Of a stretch of 64,000 bases of DNA, positions 57,097 through 64,000 are shown piece after piece. The stretch spans positions 41,489,501-41,553,500 of the forward strand of contig CP136893.1 in NCBI GenBank assembly GCA_034359265.1, in the 5' to 3' direction. The position numbers and the translations under genes are program-made. The notes under the pieces were generated by a model. That model had not been told where the DNA came from, made no database searches, and was given only the letters and a program-made list of their open reading frames with translations. How positions within the stretch are numbered: position 1 is the first letter of the stretch; every line of letters begins with the position of its first letter. The DNA comes from Canna indica (lineage: Eukaryota; Streptophyta; Magnoliopsida; Zingiberales; Cannaceae).

Positions 57097-58908
57097 TGTA
57101 AGACCAGAAAATTTTACTAATATAAAAATCTATTTTGGTGCAGCGCACCGGACCGGGGGTTAGTTAGGTCAAGCCACGGAATCGCCTCGAGTAGAAGCTA
57201 TAACTCGACCTACGAAAGTATGAAGTTTAAATTGGGTAAATAGTTATTTCCTTTTATGCATTAGATGCCTCATTAAAGTCGGGTTCAACTCGTGAATGCA
57301 GATAGAATCGGAGCCCGAATCGGACTCGGATCAAATCGAGTAGAGGCTAAGTCATAAGAGGGGCAATTGAGTCATTAGTGGATGAGGGAATATAATCCCT
57401 CAACATGAGCCGTGCGGCTCATCTTGGAGCCGCACACAGCCCGAGCAAGAGGGAAAACAGAGAGAGAGGAAGAGATGGGAGATCTTGTCGGCACCGAGTT
57501 CGCGTCGACGCTCGAGGAATCGAAACTCGTCTTCATCGAGGCTTCCTCGTAATCCGATCAAGGTGAGTGGTCAATCCTAGTTTAGTAGGGTAGGCGAGTG
57601 GCCGACCCTTAGAAATGTGAATCGTGGGTTTTTCTCTCGTCGGATCTTGTGGATTTGAGGTTTCTCGATGTTGTGGTTTTCTCTTGCATGTTGTAATCAT
57701 GAGATGAATGTTTTCGCATTGTTTTTCTTAAATCTAGGGACCGGCTAATTGAGGGAAAAGGGGAAAGGTCATGCCGAAAATTTTCCCCAATTCCCTCGAT
57801 TGGTCTGAACCCCTCTAGATAGTTTAAATTTAATGTATGTAGACTCGTGATTCAATCGATGTAATAGTTGATCAAGACCCCTTCTCCCTAGAGCCTTGAG
57901 TGTTCGGCCGAACAAGGGGAACCTTGTCCAAGGCTCGGCCGAGCAATAAGGGGTAGGGAATTTGATCTAGGATTCATCCATGGCAGTTCATAAGTTTAAA
58001 TGCTAGAGTTTATGATCAAACAAAAAGGATCAACCACCTTCTCCTACCCTTCTAGGCTCGGCCGAGTAAGGCATACCTTGCTCAAGGTTCGACCGAGCCA
58101 AGTAGTGGGAAAGGTGATCGGAGGGGATTAACTTTCATGCTTAGAAACAATTGCAAACATTAGAAAATGATGGTCACCTCGATCGACAAGTAGAATTGAG
58201 ATGAGAAATAGGAAAGACACAAATTAAGGAAAACTACCACCCTATTGCATATATGTATACCTACACTTAGCGACATTAAGAGGTAGTAATTACTTTCAAG
58301 ATTTTTCCTTATCAATTGCTATTTCTAGTACAGAATTGCTATGATAGCTCTAATGTTACCTTGCTGAAATTTTTCGATTAAATGCAGAATTTACTTACTA
58401 ACTTGTTGTATTCTTATGGTTATTCATGGTAGCAGTGGTAGATTAACTTTCCTATCACTTGAGGGATGTCACCCGTACATACTTAGACATTCTACACTTA
58501 TGACATGTAGCCTACGCTAGTATAATGTACCAAATGGCACTAGACGACTAGTAGGAAGCTTTAAGTGCGTGTTAATTATGGAAACTCGAACGTAGGTGAA
58601 CTAGAACGATTTCTCATGGGATAATTAGAGCGTCATAGTGTACGGATGGTAAGGCCCGGGATAAAGGGCCGAGCATGGGTACGTGGACACCTGGGATTTT
58701 ATATAAGAAAACTCTAGACACGTGCTTGTGTGATGTGATTGTAATGGTCTGCCGAGATGCATGAGTAGTCGGAATGACGAATACTTGACTCGGCCAGTGA
58801 TTGGGTCTTGAGATTTCACCAGCGGAACCGCTAGGTGTCAGATCCCAGTTGGGTGGGACTAGGTATCCCTACCCTAGTCGGTGTCCGGAGACTAGCAGAC
58901 CATCCTAG
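57097..58908 (+). repeat. 3' LTR of Gypsy family C, truncated
   Basis: Starts TGTAAGACCA after the purine tract AAGGGGGGAAGG. Colinear with the 5' LTR until GACCATCCTAG at about 58908, then switches to the C2 LTR. About 720 bp of the 3' side are missing. Confidence 0.9.
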
Positions 58909-60054
58909 TAGAAGGTATAATTTCAGCCTTATAAAATTTTATTTGATAAATGTTCCTTCCTTCTTAATCATAAGTTGATTTAGTAGAGTCGAGTCCGAAA
59001 TCTTATCGAGTAGGGGCTAAGTGAGTGGAAGGGGGCAAAATGATCAAGGGAAAATGAGGGAATAAATCTCTCATCCCCCTAGTAGCCGTACGACTCATCA
59101 TTAAAGCTGCACGCAACCCGATAAGTGAGAGGGAGGAGGGGAAAACTTGGGTTTGGCGCAAATTCGTGCTGCTGTCGGAAAGATCGAGATCGTCGTCGCT
59201 CGTCCATTCTTCTTCCTTGATCAAGGTGAGTGGTCGAACCTCGGTTAGTAGGGTGAGGCGTGTGGCCGAACCATGTAGAAGCGATGAATCGAGATTTTGT
59301 GCGTCGTTTCTTGTCGATCGATGGTGTTCCTCGAATTCCTAAATCATGTTCTTCAACGATGTATGGATTCTCATTTTAGATGTTCGTTTTTCTCGATGAT
59401 TAGGGCCGGCCACATGAAGGAAAAAGGGGAATGGTAATGCCGAATTTTTCCCCAATTTCTTAGAGTGGTCGGAAGCCCTCGGATCGAGTTTTACTCGCGA
59501 TTGATGACTTGACTCCTCGCAACCGTGGCCGAGAACCTTTGTCCCTACCCCGGGTTGCTCTCGGCCGAGCATGAGCAGCCTTGGGTAGGCTCAGCCGAGT
59601 AGGTGTGAGGACAGGAAAAAGGCTCGAGTTGTTTCACCTTCACATATAGGGTATTAAATCCTTGATTTCATATGGATCACTTAATTATTATATGAATGTT
59701 AGTATTGATAGATTGAGAATATCATGCAATAACGAAAAAAGCCTCAACTTTCGTGAATATTTCAATTTTGGTCAATCATTTGATTGATCTCAATTGTATA
59801 TAAAAACTTTAACATTGATTTCAATAATGGTCATTCGTCTTCAAACCGTGATGTTGCCCGTTAACTTAATGATGTGGCGATCTGGAAATTACTTTAAAAA
59901 ATCATTCTTCATGTAAACTTGATACACGTAGGATTATTTTTTTGTTATATTTTTTTAATAGAGTCTCACCTCTCTCTCCTCATCCTCCTCCATTTTCCTC
60001 TCTGCCACCCATCATCGACTAACAATGATATCTCCGGCAAGCTCTGGCCACCAT

Positions 60055-60330
60055 GTTCACCGGCGACAATTGAAACCATAGCACCATGGTCAGCGTGTGC
60101 GAGCTGTCGTCGTACACCTGCCGTCACAGCTTCACCACGCGTGGAGGCGGTGAAGAGGCAGTCATCGAGTTGGTTGACGAGTATGGCGCTGACCTGCCCA
60201 TCGTGCGCCACGAACGAGTCGACGCAGGCTTTCTCGCTCAGCTGCCATGCCTTCACCGTTCGGCGACGGCACGCGAAGATGGTGCTGGACAATCCCACAG
60301 GCCGGCGTAGACGAGACCGTCGGCGTGGTG
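60055..60330 (-). pseudogene. WD40-repeat protein fragment (JINGUBANG-like)
   Basis: Minus-strand pieces in shifting frames: LVYAGLWD, then TVKAWQLSEKACVDSFVAHD, QVSAILVNQLDDCLFTAS, then (inside the inverted repeat) RRVY/SSHTLTMVL-like sequence and LSPVN. These are successive WD40 blade segments (VKxW, AHDxxV, LFTAS) as in plant JINGUBANG-type WD40 proteins. The part inside the repeat is also present in the right arm (about 61570-61660, plus strand, GDSSHTLTMVIRF and LPVNTVA). Frameshifted and partial. Confidence 0.65.
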
Positions 60331-60337
60331 CAACACG

Positions 60338-61079
60338 ATGCAAGAGATGGTGCTGGATCTCTTCCTGGAGAGCTTCCACATCGGTGACGACACGCAGGAG
60401 CTGCTGAACCACCTGGACATGATGCGGTGGACGAGAAGGTCTCGCCGTGCACCGCTACTGCTTCGATCTGAAGAGCGACGGCGTGGACTTCTCTGGCGAG
60501 AAGGTCTTCAACTCGCCGGAGTACCTGGATATGATGTGGGCGCAGTTGGATTTCCTGCGCATGGTTCTCGAGAAAGGATACAGCTTCATCTTCTCCGTGA
60601 GTTTTCTTTTTTCTTTTTTTACTTCTCTTGTCTGAATTAAATTAATAATAATTAATTAAATTGTTAACCACTGAACTAAATTAAATTATGAACCATATAT
60701 TTGATATTTTATTTTTAGGTGGACCCACCTTGAACCATGTGACTTGTACGGTTGCCACGTCACTCTCCCTACCCTTTATCTTTTTTCAGTAAACTATGTA
60801 TAAAATAATTAAACTAAAAATGATAGTTAATTAATCCTGTTGTCTCATTGCAGGATGTTGACGTCATGTGGTTCCGAAATCTGATGCCACACTTCTACCC
60901 AGACGGCGACTTCCAAATGTCCTATGATGACTTCTTAATTCGGCGACCCGAAGAATTTGACCAACTGGCCAACTACAGCTTCAGCTACGTGAAGTCGAAC
61001 CGCAGAAGCATTGAGTTCTACAAGTTCTGGTACGCCACTCTCCTTCCAAGGCTTCAGCTTCGAAGTCGAATGGCTTCAG
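60338..61079 (+). pseudogene. Nucleotide-diphospho-sugar transferase fragment (DUF271/GT77-like) with intron
   Basis: Exon 1 (about 60338-60596) begins MVLDLFLESFHIGD, has a frameshift near 60440, then LHRYCFDLKSDGVDFSGEK and EYLDMMWAQLDFLRMVLEKG. A clean GT-AG intron (60597-60853) follows. Exon 2 starts DVDVMWFRNLMPHFYPDGDF and runs through NRRSIEFYKFWY, then ends in unrelated Arg/Ser sequence. The DxD motif DVDVMW is split exactly at its start by the intron and is kept. This is the At4g15970-like family of Golgi glycosyltransferases; the N-terminal anchor and the C-terminal third are missing. Confidence 0.85.
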
Positions 61080-61086
61080 CTTCCAA

Positions 61087-61345
61087 GGCTTCGCCCTAAC
61101 CTCTACATCTTCCCCACTCTCCTTCGAGCTTGCACCCGCCTCCCTGCTCCCGAGACAGCAAGATCCCTGCACGCCGTCATCCTCCGCTCATCGTCCCCCA
61201 TGACGCCTTCGTCTGCAGGGCCTTGATCGACTTGTACTGCAAGTGTGGCTGAGTCCCTTGCGTCCGCCTGGTGTTCGACGAAACGCTCCAGAAGGACCTC
61301 GTCGTCTGGAACTCCATGGTCTCCGGCTACGCCCAGCGGGTCGCA
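61087..61345 (+). pseudogene. Pentatricopeptide-repeat (PPR) gene fragment
   Basis: Two frames: YIFPTLLRACTRLPAPETAR and LHAVILRSS, then after a frameshift near 61195 ALIDLYCKCG, a TGA near 61250, and VFDETLQKDLVVWNSMVSGY. These are successive PLS-class PPR motifs, which in intact proteins bind organellar RNA. It directly follows the transferase fragment on the same strand, forming a fused, non-functional open region. Confidence 0.8.
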
Positions 61346-61564
61346 GCAGAAGTCGCTTTGCTTCCTTCCATCAAGATGAAATCTTTGGGACCTTGTAACG
61401 TGGAACACGCTCATTTCTGGCTTCCCTTGTGAGGCCGGCGACGGTATGGCCATGCATCTATTAAGTTCGATGCAGTCAGAAAATGTTGAACCTAGTCTTC
61501 TCTTGGACCTCGATCATAACTGGGCTGGTGTTCAATTTCAAGTACAACAAAGTCTTTGAGATCC

Positions 61565-61940
61565 GTCGCGGCGGGTGTACGGCGACAGCTCGCACACACT
61601 GACCATGGTGATACGGTTCCTGTTGTTGCCGGTGAACACGGTGGCCGAAGATGTGTGGCAGTAGCGGAAGGAGGAGGAGGAGAGAGACGTGGGACTCTAT
61701 TAAAAAAATATATCAAAAAAATAATCCTACGTGTATCAAGTTAACATGACGAATGAATTGTTTAAATAATTTCCGAATCGCCACGTCATTAATTTAACGG
61801 GCAATTAACATCACGGTTTGAAGGAGGGCCATTTGTGGAACCAATGTTAAAATTCTTATATACAATTGAGACTAATCAAAGGATTGACCAAAATTGAGAA
61901 ATTCGCGAAAGTTGGGGCTATTTTCGTCTAATAACCCAAT
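61565..61940 (-). repeat. Right terminal inverted repeat of Pack-type element
   Basis: Reverse complement of about 59728-60120 at roughly 80-85% identity with small indels. Its inner part carries the duplicated WD40 fragment, so the capture predates or accompanied lengthening of the repeats. Confidence 0.8.
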
Positions 61941-62921
61941 TTTGTATGGCATATCTTCTTAAGAAATTTCCTCCATTAATTTTATTAGTATTGAATTTTT
62001 ACTATGTTAGTTCAATTATTACCTTGTTGGAATTTATTGATTAAATGCAGAATTTAATTACCTTATTGTTAAAAGTATGTCGTTATTCATGGTAGTAGCT
62101 GTAGAATACTTCCCTTATAACTTATGTGCTTTGACATATTTGTATTCAGACATTTCTGCGCTTATGACATGTAATTTACACTTAATGAATCTGGCGAATG
62201 ATGCTAGATACTTATAAGGAAATTATATGGTGTTTACATTGTCAGAAAAACTTGAATGCAGACAAGCTAGGTTTCACACCTAGAAAATAATCGGCGGGAA
62301 TTAGTGTGCGGCTGGTATGACCAAGAATGAGGGGGCCGAATACGGGTGAATGCCCGGGGTTTATATAAGGAAATTTTAGAACACTTTGCTTGTGTATTAT
62401 GATTGCGATGGTCGGCTGAGAAGCATGGACGGTCAGAACGACTAATGCTTGACTCGATGGGTGATTAGGGTCTTGGGATTACACCAAACAGCCCGCTAGG
62501 TGTTAGACCCGGGTGGCAAAGGGTCTTGAGATTCTGTTAGTGGGCCACACTGACGATAGACCCAAGATGGGTGGGACTAGCTATCCCTAACCCGGTGGGT
62601 TCCTAAGACTAGTTAACCATCCTAGTCGACGGCCCTGTGATTGCTCTGACTTTTCATATGTCATATGTGGGCCATGCAACCGGATCATTATTTTGTGGTA
62701 AAGGCCGAGCAGAGCCGAGCCAATAGTTCTCGAACAGGTTCTAGTGGCCGAGTGTTGCCCAGTCTGGTAGGGCCATTTTGGTCGGTTGTATGGTTTATGC
62801 AAGACGGCCTTGGGGCCGGTCGTCATATCATGACTAGATTAGATTCCTAAATTTATAAATTGCCGACTTATATGCATGTTCCTATTGGGGATTTATGTGG
62901 AGGTTCAGAATGATCGCTCAC

Positions 62922-62940
62922 TGAGTCCCATGTGGACTCA
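62922..62940. other. Small stem-loop in C2 LTR
   Basis: Identical 19 bases to 51718-51736 (7-bp stem, 5-base loop), conserved while flanking LTR sequence has diverged. Confidence 0.7.
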
Positions 62941-63086
62941 TGATTTATTTCTATTATTTTTGTAGAGCCCGACCAGTGAAGTGAGGCTTGGAGTCATGGT
63001 GCAGCTGGAGGGCAAGCAGTGGCGCAGATCTCAGAGCAGCATCCAGTAGTCGTAGTCATGATGTCTAGGGTTATTTTTTTATATAC

Positions 63087-63888
63087 TGTAATATCCTAGA
63101 TATCTATGATACTCCTATGATATCTTAAAGGGGCAAGTTCAGATGGGCGAATCTCGATTGTCCCTACGCATCTCGTCGAGCAAGTTCGGAGGGCCTTTCC
63201 CGATTGCTCTCGAGTTTCTTGTACTAGGATAAGTTCAGAGGGCCTTCCCGATTATCCTAGCATGTGTTTGTTGCCTTCGGGCATGGTAGGCTTCAGCCTG
63301 ATGTATTCCACTCTTGGAGGGTTGGATGCCTTGAGGAATGAGTGGCCAATTGACCTGTTAGCTAGTCACACCTTCGTGACCTTACCTCATGTAGAGATAG
63401 ATGTTATTCTTGCTTATCTCTATGTTGTTTATTTATAGGGATTGGTAGAACTACTCACTAATTTCTTTGAACTCACCCATTGTCGTTTGATTTCTGTTTT
63501 GCAGAGCCTGACCGGTGAGGTGGGTTGGAGCATTTGTCGCCGCTGGAGGGCAAATGAGCCGCATGATCTCATAGCAGTCCTAGTTAGGGTCGTAGTTGAG
63601 TCTTTTGGTAGTAGTCATGCACTTTTGTTGATTTGATATGGAGTTGTAGCCCCTGAGGGCATTTATGTCATTTCATTATGACTCTATTATATCTGGTCTT
63701 TTCAAATGTTGAACTTAATATGTTGTTTCTGCATTCTACGTTTCTGGTAAACTACTTGTAATAAACTCGGATTTGGTTTTGTTTTCTTTTGAAATGAAAC
63801 TTGTTATTTCTTTCCGCTATCATTTTATTGTTGAGTTGGAATGTGCATGGTTTAGGCTGTCACGTGACCTTGAGTTTGGGGCGTGACA
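63087..63888 (+). repeat. Solo LTR of a third Gypsy family (802 bp)
   Basis: Begins TGTAATATCC and ends GGGCGTGACA, with perfect TATAC duplications on both sides (63082-63086 and 63889-63893). No internal sequence. The C2 LTR resumes after it (AGTTGAAAATATGTATTTGA resembles the family C LTR near 51900). Its 3' end resembles that of family C (GTGTGACA), so it is a distant relative. Orientation is inferred from the terminal TG and CA and from this similarity. Confidence 0.88.
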
Positions 63889-64000
63889 TATACACTAAGT
63901 GACGTTTAAGTTGAAAATATGTATTTGACTTTTAACTCGAGTTGTGCTTATGAGTTGGTTTGTTTTATGACTCTTTTAAAATTGTTCGAAATTTTTCTTT

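Larger units (their letters stand above)
49586..58908 (+). mobile_element. Gypsy chromovirus of the Tekay/Del type (family C)
   Basis: 5' LTR 49586-52126, primer-binding site 52131, gag-pol with order protease-RT-RNase H-integrase-chromodomain, purine tract, and a 3' LTR (57097-58908) cut off after about 1.8 kb. It interrupts the 3' LTR of copy A2. No target duplication can be tested because the right end is lost in a junction with the related C2 LTR. Confidence 0.92.
59726..61940. mobile_element. Pack-type inverted-repeat DNA element with three captured gene fragments
   Basis: Left and right arms of about 390 bp (about 59728-60120 and 61565-61940) are reverse complements, for example CTTGATACACGTAGGATTAT on the left and its complement on the right. 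Right tip GGGTTATTAGACGAAAATAG (read inward). The left tip is degraded and no target duplication is found. Between the arms are fragments of a WD40 gene (antisense), a DUF271-type glycosyltransferase and a PPR gene, and no transposase. Long arms and gene capture fit a Pack-MULE moved in trans. Confidence 0.82.
58909..64000 (+). repeat. LTR of a related Gypsy element (C2), carrying two insertions
   Basis: From TAGAAGGTATAA it follows the family C LTR from about 95 bp inside that LTR, at clearly lower identity. It shares the GAGCCGT-like and GCCGAGC blocks, AAATGCAGAATTTA (about 62044), the GACTAGCTATCCCTA block (62576) and the stem-loop at 62922. It is interrupted by the Pack-type element (59726-61940) and by the solo LTR (63087-63888), and runs past the right edge. 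Confidence 0.82.

Noticed and set aside
59966..60412. Single 148-residue minus-strand frame as a gene of its own
   Set aside because: Only part of it is WD40-like; the rest is the inverted repeat and the antisense of the transferase fragment. It is a composite of captured pieces.

Overview
This window is plant nuclear DNA consisting almost entirely of nested transposable elements; I find no intact host gene. Plant origin is shown by SIRE-type Copia retrotransposons, a Tekay/Del-type chromodomain Gypsy element, a CACTA (En/Spm) element with TNP2 and TNPA-like genes, a Mutator-like element (MULE), and captured fragments of plant WD40, glycosyltransferase and PPR genes. The captured fragments are GC-rich in third codon positions, which leans towards a commelinid monocot, but this is a weak inference and I cannot name the species. 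Every coding region seen carries stops or frameshifts, so the locus looks like old, decaying intergenic heterochromatin.

Layout. 1-3285: 5' part of a Copia element (family A, copy A1) on the minus strand, running off the left edge. 3286-4492: 3' end of another Copia element. 4493-5105 and 25796-26035: an unassigned GC-rich sequence split by the next insertion. 5106-25795: a non-autonomous gag-only retrotransposon (family B, outer copy) with a GGGGG target duplication. Its 5' LTR was hit by a second family B element (6801-13010, duplication AGTCA) and its 3' LTR by a 7.0 kb CACTA element (18118-25120, duplication TTA). 26036-27979: a reversed family B fragment. 27980-49585: a family A Copia element whose 5' LTR holds a MULE (about 28003-32043). 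Its gag holds a further family A insertion that is now a tandem LTR-gag-LTR-gag-pol-LTR array (34770-45563, duplication TCATG). 49586-58908: a Gypsy chromovirus (family C). 58909-64000: the LTR of a relative (C2), itself containing a Pack-type inverted-repeat element (59726-61940) and a solo LTR (63087-63888, duplication TATAC).

How the parts relate. Families A and B share LTR ends, primer-binding site, 3' leader sequence and a block of palindromic CGGTCGACCG motifs upstream of the TATA box. B lacks pol, so A-type elements are its likely helpers. The MULE has a transposase gene and a small GRF zinc-finger gene arranged tail to tail. The tandem array is best explained by one unequal crossover whose breakpoint can be placed within 11 bp. 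The Pack-type element joins fragments of three unrelated host genes between long inverted repeats.

Most coordinates are read directly from sequence. LTR, target-duplication and splice positions are base-level where stated. Ends given as approximate are alignment judgements made by eye.
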